Assembly (NCBI GenBank): GCA_009829735.1
Contig: CM020619.1
Span: forward strand, 21,880,671-21,944,670
Reading direction: 5' to 3'
Length of the DNA: 64,000 nucleotides
From: Pyropia yezoensis
Lineage: Eukaryota; Rhodophyta; Bangiophyceae; Bangiales; Bangiaceae
Below, in pieces: positions 43,901 through 54,043 of the stretch. Under the pieces are notes generated by a model. The model searched no databases. It saw only the letters and a program-made list of their open reading frames with translations, and was not told the origin of the DNA. The first letter of the stretch is position 1, and the number at the start of each line of letters is the position of its first letter. The position numbers and the translations under genes are program-made.

Positions 43901-44694
43901 TTGACTCGCTTCATCAGCCCCGCCAGCGGGCGCTCGCTGCCGCCCACGCTGGGGGAGGCGCCGGTGGGTTCCCCCAAGCCTCCCGCAACCCCCCTCCCGC
44001 CCCCCTCCCCGCCCCCTCCATCCGTGCCACCCCCACCGCCGTCGTCACCACCAGACGGGGTGGACCCGTCCCTGCCCCACACCCCCTCCCGGTGAGACAG
44101 CGACGTCACCCGCTGCGCCGCCCGGCGGGCCGCGTCAGGCGCCTCCACCCCCAGCACCACGTGCTGCAGCGGCAGCGGCCGGCGCGGCCGCGACGGGAGC
44201 ACCACCCCGCCGACGCCCGCGTCGGCCGACCCGGCCGACCCCCCGGCGGCGCGCACCAAGCGGGAGCCCCCACCGGCGGCCACACCAGGCCCCGACCCGC
44301 CGCCGCGTGGGGAGTCTGCGCCGCCGCCGCCAGCCGCCGCGGCTGCCGCCGCCGCCGCCACCGCCGGCGGCGGTGTCCCCCACAGCGTCGCCCCGCGCGT
44401 CCGTGCCGACCCGTCATACGGCCGGTCACCGGGGGGCGCCTTCGTCGCCGCCGGCGCTACCGCATCTGCTGCCGCTGACGGCGGCGCCACCGCCGGTAGC
44501 GCCGCTACCATACGGGACCCGTCCCCGCCCACGTCTGTCGGACCGGCACCCCCCCCCTCGGCGACACCCTCCCCACCGCCCCCGCCGCCCTCCTCACCTC
44601 CCCCGTCGCTGCCGCCATTGTCCCGGTCAGTGCCCCGGGCATTGCAGCCCGGCGGCGGCGCGGTGGTCTCCCCCGGGACCTCACGAGCGCCCAT
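40975..44694 (-). CDS. Multi-pass membrane class-3 lipase (sn1-DAG lipase-like)
   Basis: 1239 residues. About 280 N-terminal residues are Gly/Ala-rich and disordered. Roughly eight hydrophobic segments follow (about residues 294-318, 345-370, 377-398, 423-441, 457-477, 500-525, 550-578, 612-626). Then comes a lipase class-3 domain: VVLVAFRGTVSVANWYTN, nucleophile GHSLGGALATL (Ser near 864), FGSPRVGN, the Asp in NHSDGVTNVP (near 922) and the His in LFHGTAFTPHLMEGY (near 970), a complete Ser-Asp-His triad. The tail is Gly/Ser-rich. Membrane segments before a lipase-3 domain recall diacylglycerol lipases, but those have four; this has about twice as many. It likely hydrolyses acylglycerols or galactolipids at a membrane; the substrate is inferred. 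Confidence 0.88.
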   Translation of the reverse strand: MGAREVPGETTAPPPGCNARGTDRDNGGSDGGGEEGGGGGGEGVAEGGGAGPTDVGGDGSRMVAALPAVAPPSAAADAVAPAATKAPPGDRPYDGSARTRGATLWGTPPPAVAAAAAAAAAGGGGADSPRGGGSGPGVAAGGGSRLVRAAGGSAGSADAGVGGVVLPSRPRRPLPLQHVVLGVEAPDAARRAAQRVTSLSHREGVWGRDGSTPSGGDDGGGGGTDGGGGEGGGRGVAGGLGEPTGASPSVGGSERPLAGLMKRVKRVATVTAFSTVTTTQEHTLIKLEAISAREMWLLNLIQGVAVVFALVYTPTVTFLARGPWRAAGCTAARCEARHFAAVEWFNLVFSSVVLILMAAYSLWFAYVLFYRARQRRPEVLWACILLPVVLAVNNPAFYLDRVTVLGGGPSRVGASVLAGVRYVSNAYAVSAFTLYVLLKFGSFARSAGLEDPYPPRFYAIRLAGVGAVFFAMLAVCGSLRLEMSPQPLVSLAALSRRGAATIATISAAVGVGALQLLLFVCFLLQYRRASRRIAQRGYVETRLKHLNLHFFFSHTLLPLGTTLILTSVCAVLFPLDLVVGEEAAAAGAEAGAPPAPGPFSWAETLSLDVPYYARAGIVLVYCVYALIETRVSLPSTYKPTWLEKQLLERLSGGDSVPGGGAGGGELGLGAAAAASLAGAAATTPTAGFGDEEAVAAAELPFLWENERDTDGREVPQTHKLVIEEVVLLFNMSWLVYLTDPVIEAALEDEGAAGFRLRHVWREAQRDLVVLVLERADVVLVAFRGTVSVANWYTNVRISQEPHVPLEDPPWLRPLWRSPAWGAKRPRVHSGFWMAYESVRSELLDDVRRCLTEVPNRRVMVTGHSLGGALATLCAFDCRVQLGLSELDVTVITFGSPRVGNRAFTRRFLAAVPVCFRIMNHSDGVTNVPSSFFSNFEHVPRGVLVDGYGNLIIDPMFVDLKLFHGTAFTPHLMEGYRDSLNAFIDTAIDSRYEPKWIDFDRYAGSEESATAAMRQDAEALRDITSFLPFDNDRTIGANIGSVLSRLNALATDAVRQPLEVVSESVREQRRSIASRRSSVISPADGATGDWEEVGGGGYGGGGRPDDISGGGGGSESVRNSRHWGGGEGSLGRGRQASRLPRIGGGGGGGAGEGAKGRGAGAPARRRGVVSEAEEELPPRHATLSASSGALSSRGSLPNGGGDGPAGRPLPSPPVDALVSEASTPDSGGGFFDAAPPVDGA

Positions 44695-47399
44695 CCCCCT
44701 CCCCCCCCCCCCCCCCCGGCTGCTCCCCCCGCTCCCCCCCGTGCACCACCCCGCCAGACGGCGGGGCGGCGGGGGAGGAGAAGGGGGGGGGGTGGGGGGG
44801 GGACGAGGTTAGTGGTATGCCTCCACCACTCGAGCGGTGGGGAGGAGCGGGCGGGGGGGCGGGGGGGATGAAGGTGGACGGGGGGTGAGTGGTGTACGTA
44901 GAGGGAGGGAGGGGGGCAGCCTCTGCGACAGCCACCCCTCGTTGGGCCCCGCCCATCAGCTGGCGGAGCGGGGCCGCCGCAGCGAAGCGAGGCGCGGCGC
45001 GGCAGGGCCGGCGCGGGTGGCTGAGCAGCCACAAGCCGTATGTACTTAATGGATGGCGCTGCATACAGCGGCAGGAAGCTGGGGCTGGCGAGTTGAACCC
45101 GGATTGTGGGTCACGAATGATTTTTTGTTCTCATTGATTGACAGACTGAGAGCGCGTGACGCGTCCACGGCGCTTCAGTACGGGAAAAGGTGTCTCTCTG
45201 TTTGTTTGTTTTTTTGTCACATGGCGCCCTCGTGACGTCGGGCGCAAGACTCGGCCTTCCTCTCTAGCCCGCCCCGCCACCAACGCGCGTGCCGGCTACA
45301 GCGCCGGCCCACACGCCCGCTAGATACTGCCGACACTGGTCCCTGCCTCCCCTACTAGACGAACCCACCTCTCCTCCCAGAACCGCCAACCGGATGCCCA
45401 CCTGCAGCTGAACGCTGCCCCTCCCCGCCGCTGACCTATCGCCACCAGCCTGCCGCCCAGGCCTATCCGTGCCTACGTAGAGTCGACCCGCCGCTGCCAA
45501 CCCGCCGCCTACCTCTACGCCTCACCGCCGCCCCCTCACCGCCGCCCCCTCACCGCCGCCCCCTCACCGCCGCTGATACCAGCCCGCCGCCGACCCCCCC
45601 GGTCGGAGCACCAACCCTCCCTGACGCCCACCTCTTACCCATCCCCGCCGTCGCCAACCCCTCCGCCGCCTACTTCAACCACCCCCCGCCGACCCCGCCG
45701 ACTCCTCCCCGCCACCAAACACACTTACCGCCAGCTCGCCGCCCGCCTCTGCATACCCCTCCTCACCGCCAGCGCGCCACCCCCCTTCCGCCCCTCTGGG
45801 GCCGCCATCTTCCACCCTCCCCCCCACCCCGTGCACCCTCCCCGTACCCGTCGATCACCCCCCGCCCCCTGTCCCCGGTCTTCCCTTCCCGACCGACAGA
45901 TGCGCCCCCCGCCCAGCGGGGGCGAGCAGCCACCGCAGATCTGCCTCCAAAGGGTGCTTTGGGTGCCACGCCCGCGGCGGCCACCGGGTCGGCAATCGCC
46001 CACACGGTGCTCTGTCGGCGGTCGCCCACGCGGTGCTCTGTGCGGCGGCCCGGCGGGCGGCGGCCGTCCATACGCCGGGGATGCAACGCTTGGACGTCTC
46101 CCCGGCGGGCGTCTTGGTCAAGGCGTAGCTGCCGCCGCAGCGGTTGCGGTCAGTCGCCGCCGCCAACACGCGCGCCGTCGGGCACCGCCACCACCACCAC
46201 GGTGGCGGCCTACACGACCGCCGCCCCCCCCGCGGGGCCTTGGTAGTGTTGCGCCGCCGCCACCTCCGCCGCCACCAGCACCACCCCCAGTCGGTGGGTG
46301 TCGCCACCCACGCGCTGAGGGCGGCCGCGCAGTCCACGGTGGCCGCCCCCGCCCCCGCCCCCCCGCCCGCCCGCCCGCCCGCCCGCACGTCGGGCAGCGC
46401 CGCCCCCGCGACGGCGACGGCGAGGGAGTGCCCGCGGCGGGCGGGCGCGGGCGGCCGCCGCCGTGCGGACCAGCCCCCCCCGCGGCCCTGCCCGCATCGA
46501 CGACGGACCGGTTGGGGGGGGGAAGGGGCCGCCGACAATGGCGCGAACGCGGGGGAGGGAGGTGGTGCGGGTGGGCGGCGGGTTGGCGGCAGCAGACCGT
46601 GGGCGCGCAACAGGGGTGGTGGCCGGCGGCGGCTGGGCAGAGGTGGGGAGGCGTCCCTTGTGTACCTGCTGTGCATACGCGGTTTTGCCGTTGGCGAGCC
46701 CAACAAAGATTGGCCGCCCACGTGCCCTGCCCTCCCCCCAAGTATCCACATTCCGTTCGCGAAGCGGGAAAGTGGGGTACTGTCCCGTCACGCGGTCGCA
46801 GGGATGCTGGCAGAGCAGGGGGGCCCAGCCAGCGCAGCTGGCGCGCCGCACAGCGGTCGCGTGGCCGACCGGCTGAATCCGTCGCGGGTGCTGTGGAGAA
46901 AGAAATGGACAGACACGCGCGTGACCGTGCGCGACGGCGGGTCTCGAGCAGGGCTCGGACCACGGGATCCGTGGCCCGCACAGCGTGCACAGCTGTGGCA
47001 GCGAGCGAAGCGTAAGAAAAAACACCAAATCCTGTAACCGAACGCACCGCGCGGTGCGCTGTCTCATTCACATTGACATTGGGGGCTGACACGCGCGACG
47101 CCCACGCGGGCGCAGCCGCGCCCCGCCCCGCCGACGGTGGCGTCCCGTCCCCTCTTGCCCCCGCGTCTCCCGTCGCAGGGGCGCGCCACGCAGCGCGCCT
47201 TGCCCCACCCGCGCTGTTGCGCTTCCCTTCCAGACAAATGCATCGCGCTGGGCCGCTCCCCTCTTCCTCCGCCTCCGCGCCCCCCCCCCTCCCCCCTTCC
47301 ATCTCCGCTCATCTCGCATCGTGCCGGCCCGTTACTGGGCGCGGTCGTAAAACTCTCCTCCCCCCCCTTCTCCCCCCTCTTCCCCCCCCTCGTCCCTCC
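44695..47399. other. GC-rich intergenic region, no supported gene
   Basis: 2.7 kb. It contains G/C homopolymers (44700-44718, 44786-44799), a 14-bp CTCACCGCCGCCCC tandem repeat (45521-45573) and a CCCG run at 46358-46384. Frames of 250-400 codons overlap on both strands at 45.8-47.3 kb, none with a recognisable domain. A stretch near 46660-46780 on the minus strand (ARGRPIFVGLANGKTAYAQQ) looks mildly protein-like, so a small unrecognised gene cannot be excluded. Confidence 0.45.
45521..45573. repeat. 14-bp tandem repeat
   Basis: Nearly four copies of CTCACCGCCGCCCC in non-coding DNA. Confidence 0.85.
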
Positions 47400-48344
47400 T
47401 CAGGCCGCCGACGGCGCCGGCGGGGCCGACGGCGCGGCGGGGGCGGCGGGGGCGGCGGGGGCGGCGGGGGCGGCGGGGGGCGGTGGCGGCACCGTCGTTG
47501 GCACCGACGGGAAGACCGGGGTGGCGCCGTCGCCCCCCCCCGGCAGCAGCTCCCTCACCGCCGCGGCGGCCTCGTCGGTGGAGAGGAGGGCGCCCTGGGC
47601 GGCCTGCGGCTCGACGCCCGCCCAGTCCGACAGCTCTGGGTCCAACTGGCTAAACACCTCCCGGTTCGAGTCGACAAACGCAAAGGTGCTCTGCAGGGTG
47701 GACAGGCAGGAGGTCATGGCGGTGGCCTGCGCCTGGAAGTAGCCGACGAAGAGGGCGGTGAAGGCCACCCGCCGCTTATCCCAAATCCCCTTGCACCGGT
47801 CCGCCGCGACGACGACGGCGGCGTCATAGGCGGCGCGGGCGGCCTCAAACTTTTCCAAATTCCGCCCAATCTTCCCCTCATCCCGCGCGGTACCCGTCTT
47901 GGCCTGCAGGACTCCCAGCTTCTTGCCGTACATGTCGAGTTCCACCTTGGCCCCGTGCACCGTCGTGCGGATCTGCTTCTCCACCGCCGCGATTTCAGTC
48001 AGGTACCCCCGCACGAGGGCTTCCATCAGCTTGTGCTGGCTCGTCGTGCTCTCCACCCGCGTGGTGAACGTCTTGAGGAGCGTCAGGGAGGTGGAGGCGG
48101 TGTCCTTGGCCGCGTCCCGCATCGGGTCGTCGTCGGGGTAGTAGGAGGCAAAGCGGTCGGAAAAGTTGACAAAGTTGGTCCCGACCAGCGCCGTCCAGTT
48201 GCGCTCCGTCGCGATAATGTCCTCCAGCCCGGCCTTGAGCGCCTTGGACGCCCCGTCCAGCCGCTGGCGGTAGTCGGCAAGCTCCGCGTGCTCAATGGTG
48301 TGCACGCTCATGGCCGCCACGTTCTTCTTCACCTTGTGAAACAT
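47400..48344 (-). CDS. BAR-domain-like protein
   Basis: 314 residues from the ATG at 48344 (MFHKVKKNVAAMSVHTIEHA); the frame is open 45 codons further up but that part is Pro-rich and non-conserved in character. Residues ~12-240 are charged amphipathic helix throughout (RQRLDGASKALKAGLEDIIA; EALVRGYLTEIAAVEKQIRT; YDAAVVVAADRCKGIWDKRR), with the length and pattern of a BAR or arfaptin-type dimer that senses or bends membranes. The tail (residues ~270-314) is Pro/Ala-rich, encoded by a 9-bp GGGGGCGGC repeat. It would act at endosomal, Golgi or plasma-membrane surfaces; the specific subfamily cannot be told. Confidence 0.75.
   Translation of the reverse strand: MFHKVKKNVAAMSVHTIEHAELADYRQRLDGASKALKAGLEDIIATERNWTALVGTNFVNFSDRFASYYPDDDPMRDAAKDTASTSLTLLKTFTTRVESTTSQHKLMEALVRGYLTEIAAVEKQIRTTVHGAKVELDMYGKKLGVLQAKTGTARDEGKIGRNLEKFEAARAAYDAAVVVAADRCKGIWDKRRVAFTALFVGYFQAQATAMTSCLSTLQSTFAFVDSNREVFSQLDPELSDWAGVEPQAAQGALLSTDEAAAAVRELLPGGGDGATPVFPSVPTTVPPPPPAAPAAPAAPAAPAAPSAPPAPSAA
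47425..47478. repeat. 9-bp tandem repeat encoding Ala-Ala-Pro
   Basis: About five copies of GGGGGCGGC at the 3' end of the BAR-like gene; the copy number is expected to vary between strains. Confidence 0.8.
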
Positions 48345-49958
48345 CGTGGCTGATAGCGGGGGGGTGCGGTGGGGTGGGGTGGGGCGGGGGGGGCGGTGGG
48401 GGGGGGGGCGGTCGAGGTGGGGAGCGGGGCGGCGAGAGGAGCGGAGGAGCGGGGAGGGGAGGGGAGGCGGGATGACCACAATCCCTGGTGGGGGCGGCAG
48501 GGGGCGGGACGGCGGCGGCGGGGTGGGGGCCAGGGCGCGACGCTCTCACCTCAGTCCAAGGGCGCGACGCGACGGCGGACGAGGCGCGGTGGGCGGGGCG
48601 GCGGGGTGGTGTGGCCGGCGTGGGTGCCGAGCCGCCGCCCACCCCGCTGGGTGGGGCCCCCTTTGGAGACGAGCGCAGCACCCCCCCCGGCGGGAGCCGC
48701 GGCCGCCCGCCGGCCCCGCGGCGTCGGCCTGCAGGCCGACGCCGCCCTGCCAGGCATGCGCCGTACATCGCTGTTCGCCTCTCCCGCACCCCCCCCCCAC
48801 CCCCCCTGCCCCCCTACCCTGCCCGCCTCCCCTGCCCCCCCAGCCTGCCCCCCCCCCCGTCCCTAGGGCGGTTCCTCGCAGATGAAAGCGGCCGTCGGCG
48901 GTCTTCCGAAGAAGAGAGCGGCAGGGGGCACCCCATGGCAACCCCCGCCCCCTCCCCCCCGGGCGCCCGACGTGTCCCCCCCCCGTTTGCCCTGCCAAGG
49001 CCGCCGCCGGGCGTCGACGCCACCGCCACCGCGGGGCAGGAGCAGCAGCCACTCGCGGCGGGGAGGGGAAAACAGTCATCCCGCCCCCCCCCCCCCCCCC
49101 CCCCCCCCCCTCCCGGGAAAAGACCCCCGCGGGGCGCGGGAGAACAGCTATTATCTCCCTACCAGCCCCCTCCCCCCCGCCCTCCCCCCCTCCCCCACGT
49201 CCCCCTCTCTCTCAGACGGCCGCTTGGGGGAGAGGACCACCGCCCGCGGAGAGGGGTGGGGGGGGGGGAGGGGAAGGCGGGCGGCGGACACGACCGCCCG
49301 CCGCCGCCCGCTGGCAGCCCCGGCCCGCCGCGCCCCCCGCGCGGCGGCTGCGGCCGCGGGGTAGGTAGCACCGCTGGCCGCGCGGCGGGGCGGCCCCGTC
49401 TTCCACCCGGGCGGCGGTCCAAGCGACTGCCTGCACCCCCCCCCCCCCCCCCCCCCCCCCCAGCGCCGCGCCTCCCACGCGCGCCCGCGCGCGGCGCGGC
49501 CGCCGCGCGTCGCGTCACGGTGGCCGCGACCGCAGCCGCCGCGACATCGACAGCGACAGCGGGCAGCCGACCCGACGCGCCGCGCGCGGGCCGACCAGCA
49601 TGGGTCGACCCGCCCTGCTCTGCCACCGCTACCACTCGCCCCCCCCCTCCCCGTGCCTTTCCGCGCTGCCACACCCCCCTGCCGCGCGTCCCGGCGGGCG
49701 CCCCCCCCGCACCGCGCGTCTCGGCGAGCCGGCCGCGCGGGGGCGGGGGGGGCCGCCCCAGCGCTGGGCGCGCCGGCCGGCCGCGCGGCTCGCAGCCCGG
49801 CTCGTGGCACGGCGCAGACACCACGGCGGGGCGCGGCGGGGGTAACGCGGCCCGCAATGATCCACCAGCGTGGCGGCGCGCACGGGCGAGATCCGGTCTG
49901 CTCCCGGGTAACAAATGTGAGAGTGTTTCTCGATGTGACAAGCCCATTGGATGTACTG
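48345..49958. other. GC-rich intergenic region with long C tracts
   Basis: No supported gene despite long open frames on both strands. It holds two unusually long C runs (about 49083-49110 and 49436-49460) and several G runs next to the BAR gene start. Confidence 0.5.
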
Positions 49959-49960
49959 TA

Positions 49961-50918
49961 CAGTCAGTGAGCAAAATTATCCGTACGTTTTTGCAACACG
50001 TTTTCCATCCCGGATCAAGTCTCCCCACCCGCCTCCTTGCTACAGCGCGCGCCACTTTTCTCGACTTTGCCTCCACACGCACCAGCAGCGCGCGTCTTCG
50101 CCCACGGACAGCTGACTCGCCTGGAGCGTGGGGCGCCCACCAAACACCATGGGGATACGCTCACGTCGTCCCCTGTCCTCCGGCGAGCGAGAGACGATCG
50201 CGACGCTGCTCCGTCAGGGAAAGTCACTTCGCGCTATTGGTACGGCTCCTGGGCGACCAGAAAGCACCATCGCCTACGTCGCGGCGGTGGAGCGGGCGTC
50301 TGAGAACGCCTCCAGGGTGGACAAGCGGGGCCGGCCAAAGGCCTTGACTGGGCAAGAGCTGCGCTCCCTGCGCCGCGAGTTGGACGATAACGGCTTCACT
50401 TCCGTCCGTTCTCTGACAAAGGAGGTCAACCAGACGCGCACCCAGGGCGGTGGGAGCTCTTCGACGGGTCCCATGTCAATCTATACGGTCTGGCAGGCCG
50501 TCAAGGCCATGGGGTTTGAGTCATGGGTGGCCGCCAAGAAACCGTACCTTTCAGGCCGAAACAAGGCCAAGCGCCTTGTATGGTGCTGCGAGCGGCGGGG
50601 ATGGACGGTGGAGTGGGCGTCGGTTATATTTAGCGACGTGGGGGGAGCTCGAGCGCCGGGTGCGGCTGCGATCGGCGATGCCAAAGACAACGGACGAGCT
50701 GTTCGCTGCACTGTCCGAGGAGTGGTCCGCCATCCCATCCTCATTCTTCAAGGCGTTGGTGGAGTCGATGCCTAAACGGGTGCAGAACGTGATCAAAGTG
50801 GGGGGTGCCAGCACCAAGCATTGACCAGCCCAGGGCGTAGAATAGACGATAGGATAGTTGCGAAAAGATTCGCACGAATCTCGATTCTTGCCGTACGGAT
50901 AATTTTGCTCACTGACTG
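49961..50918 (+). mobile_element. Tc1/mariner-type DNA transposon, internally deleted
   Basis: 958 bp, with 27-bp perfect terminal inverted repeats starting CAGTCAGTGAGCAAAATTAT and flanking TA on both sides (49959-49960, 50919-50920). It encodes the two ends of a transposase only, so it is non-autonomous. Confidence 0.93.
50149..50824 (+). pseudogene. Tc1/mariner transposase, catalytic centre deleted
   Basis: The N-terminal ~165 residues have a paired-type HTH (LSSGERETIATLLRQGKSLR, GRPESTIAYV), a second HTH (MSIYTVWQAVKAMGFESWVA) and the first catalytic Asp in WASVIFSD (codon at 50635). Right after it the sequence jumps, in another frame, to the typical C-terminal region (WGELERRVRLRSAM; LSEEWSAIPSSFFKALVESM) ending at TGA 50822-50824. 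The central part with the second and third DDE/D acids is gone. An in-frame Met also exists at 50128. Confidence 0.9.
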
Positions 50919-52242
50919 TACATGCAGTACAGTTCATCCCCTAACCTCTACGCATCCAAAGGGTACCTTGGAGGCTACTTTATACGCCACTATGCTCGCA
51001 GTTCGCTGTTCCAACTGTACTGTACGTCGAGTGATAAATGTGAGGATCAACGGCAGTATTATTTCTACAAAAAAACCTGCAACACCTTATACCGGTCCGC
51101 GTCGCGAAAGAGGCGCTCCCCCGCCGCCGCGGAGCAGCCGAGGGCCATCCATGAGGCCGCCAGCACAGCACCGCCCGTATGTATAGCTTCTTCCCTCATC
51201 CTCTTTTCTTTTACTGACAGATCACCCCTGCAAACGTAGTGCCGCGCGCCCGTCTCGGCATCCTCGTTGACGACGACAGACGAGAAGCCTCGGGTGGAAG
51301 CGTGACGGGATGGGCCGCGCCCATCGGAGGCCCTCCCCCCACTGAGTGAACTTGGCGGCGGCCAATGTGGCCCTCACCACGCGACTCGAGGCTTGGATGG
51401 CAAAAATGTAACGATTTTCTCGTGGGCTATATATTTGATGCATAGATCAATCCATTGCATTGTGCGAGTTTGCAATTGTGAAATATTCCATTTCGTTCTA
51501 ATACAGTATGAATGTACCGACACAAATCCTCACAGCACGGCAAATATCGTGCCATGTACCGCAGTGGCTTTCAAACCCTGCTTAACTCTTCTCGACTTTC
51601 TTTGCATCTTTCCCTTACGGTACTTGTGCGCTATCGGTCTCTTGCTAATAATTAGCTTTACATGAAGTTTACCACTCACTTAGGGCACGCTTGGGCAACC
51701 CGACTCATCCTGATGTCCCCGTAACGCATCGCACACCATGTTGCAGACGAGATTGTCATCCTCGATGACACCCCATTCCAAACGGCTTTTATACCCGGCG
51801 CGACGCAGGCGACACCGCTTTTTTGTACAACCCGAATATAAGCGCGAACTCTTTCGATTTTCATTCTGTGCTCTTTCCGCTTCGCTCGCGGCTACTGAGG
51901 GATCCTCGTTCGTTTCTTTTCTTCCACTAAATTATATGATCCAATTTGGCGGGTGGTCCTACCTGATTTGAGATGAGGTTATGGAAGGATCACACTCGTC
52001 GAAGGCAGGCAGTCGCCCAGGACAAACGAGAAATAAAGGATCACCCACCGAGAAGTACGACCCGTCTCTTCGACGTGGCATACTCTTTTTTTTGCTGCAC
52101 CTTCCAGAGGGCAACGCCCAAGAGACGGCACCTGCCCCTACCTCAGAACCTCGTCGAGATGAGCGCAACTTGCGTTCAAAGACTCAACGATTCATGATGT
52201 CTTGCGATTCACATTAGTTATCGCAGTTGGCTGCGTTCTTCA
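50919..52242. other. AT-richer intergenic region
   Basis: No supported gene. GC falls markedly from about 50840 to 51960. The region 51980-52210 contains a basic open stretch ([18 protein letters not shown]) that could be the end of element 4's gag, but too little remains to say. Confidence 0.45.
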
Positions 52243-53327
52243 TTGTTGCGAGTACCAAGATGTTCACAGCTCGTCTTGCGTAAGGACAACCTCAATATTA
52301 ATGCTCGCACGCGTGTGGGGGATAGCCTCCCCAAAGCTGTTACTCCGGTGGTTGATACGGGAGCCGGACTAAGCGTCATCAGTGAGAACCTGCTACCTCC
52401 GGGCTGGCGTCGACATGCCTGGAGAGCCCCTACTAAGACCCGGATTGTACACGCTTCGGGCCGAACCTTACGACCGCTTGGCCGCCTTCCTGTCGCCCTG
52501 TTTGTCAACAATGAACCAATGCTTTTTCCATTTCTGGTGGTCAAGACCCTCTCAGTCCCCATCATCCTAGGCTGGGATTTCCAGAAGCAGTATATCAAGG
52601 GTATCCTGCCAGGAGAAGGAAAGGTGCAGGTCAACCGTGGGTTTGTGTCGCCGGTGCTGGAGCATCTGGACGTCAAGGTTCGCGTAGTTAACAGCAAGAA
52701 GGACCGTGTCCCACCCTCTACCTTGACACTCTTCAAACAAGTGCTCCTTCCTCCCCGTTCGGAGACTCAGGTTCAAGCGACCACCCGGACCACGGGTCAA
52801 TGCGTGCTCTACGGACGCAAGGAATTTCTGGCGAAACACCGGCTATAATTGGCCCATGGGCATCACAAGAAAGTGGAAAGGCACACCCCATTCTCGATGC
52901 TAATCGTCAACGTGAGCCGGAAGCCAATAACTCTCGCCAAGGGTACTCAAGTTGGAACGGCAGAGCCTTACCGGGGGTCTGTCCGAGCCATGAGCAAGGA
53001 GGACCTCTTGAACCTGCAACAAGAACTGGCATCCAACCTAACCACCCTAGGCGTACCTCCGGAACAAGCACAAGCTGGCGGCGTTACCCCGAGACCCGAT
53101 CAAGCATCACCCAGGATGCCGAATGTGAACCAAAAAAATGTCCCTCCCGACCTGAAGGAGACTCTGGAAATGCTTCTCCACGAATATTGGCACCTGTGGT
53201 ATGGAGAGCTGGGCAAAATGGACGCCACCCTACACCGGACTCAACTTAAGCCGGATGCCAAGCCAGTACACCTGCAACCGTATCGGGCTGGGCCACATCG
53301 CCGGGATGAGATTGAGAAGAGGGTTAG
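52243..53327 (+). pseudogene. Element 4 pol, protease and RT lead-in
   Basis: The frame 52243-52848 encodes a retropepsin: catalytic [11 protein letters not shown] and the second conserved loop ILGWDF. A stop at 52846-52848 is followed by a frame (52849 on) with the region before RT (VPPDLKETLEMLLHEYWHLW, then LKPDAKPVHLQPYRAGPHRR), broken by the LTR fragment at 53328. Confidence 0.85.
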
Positions 53328-53387
53328 TGTGGCAGTATTGACCCACAGGTAGGGGGCCAACACGTGCCATGCAAGGGGCGGCAGGCC
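53328..53387 (+). repeat. LTR fragment at the left end of the nested insertion
   Basis: The first ~60 bp of the 469-bp LTR (TGTGGCAGTATTGACCCACA...), joined at GGCAGGCC to the 70-bp segment 53386-53455, after which the complete 5' LTR of element 3 begins. Either the left LTR of the insertion carries a partial duplication, or two copies recombined here. Confidence 0.75.
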
Positions 53388-53455
53388 CTGTCCCGTGAGG
53401 TCTCCATCGATTCTCGAGTACGTCGCCCTCTCCTCCACGAGAGGCAGAGCCACAG

Positions 53456-53924
53456 TGGAGCAGTACTGACCCCCAGGTAGGCGGGCAACACGTGCCATGC
53501 AAGGGGCGGCACGCCACTAGCCTGACCCGTTCCTCCCCCTGCATTCGGGTCCATATTCCCTAAGTTTGGGATAGTTAGCTTAGTAGTAAATCCAACTTGG
53601 ATTTGAGGGTTTTCTGCATTTATCGTCTTGAATTTTCGTGTGGCCCGGTGGGCAGGTGCTGGGGTGGGAGATTCTGAGTCGCGAGATTCTGAGGGGACCC
53701 TGGGGGGATAAGGGGAGGGACAGCGGGGCTTGGCCCTGCGTCCCCGTCCCGACCAAGAAACTGTTGGACCACACACCATCTTCTTGTTTGTCCGTGGGGG
53801 GATTGCCCCACAACAGGGATAGAGTGTGTGCGACTTGCACTTCTTCCGGTCCCCCCGACACGGGAGGCAGCCCTAGCACACCGCCCCAACTTGGGTGCCG
53901 TGTGTGTGAGAGGTTTTTGCCACA
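53456..53924 (+). repeat. 5' LTR of element 3
   Basis: 469 bp, starts TGGAGCAGTACTGACC (variant of TGTGGCAG) and ends TTTTTGCCACA. Left flank is CACAG. This is the one LTR copy in which the antisense Cys-rich frame is interrupted, by a TAG just before its Cys motif (near 53872). Confidence 0.9.
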
Positions 53925-53926
53925 TT

Positions 53927-53944
53927 TGGTGGAGCAGCAGGGGA
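53927..53944 (+). other. Primer-binding site of element 3
   Basis: TGGTGGAGCAGCAGGGGA, two bases after the LTR, complementary to a tRNA 3' end of the form ...CTCCACCA. Confidence 0.7.
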
Positions 53945-54043
53945 TAGAGGTAAACTTTACCTCCGGGTGCACCCGGGTGTAGGGGGCCCTCTGTCTCAGA
54001 GGAACGGTGGACTTGGACCGTGTCATACGGATCGTTAGCCAAC

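Noticed and set aside
45831-47302. Overlapping 390-400 codon frames on both strands
   Set aside because: Arg/Pro/Gly/Ala bias in every frame, no domain, and no frame clearly better than the others.
48488-50347. 619-codon plus-strand frame
   Set aside because: Runs through long C tracts and into the Tc1/mariner element in a frame different from its transposase; low complexity.
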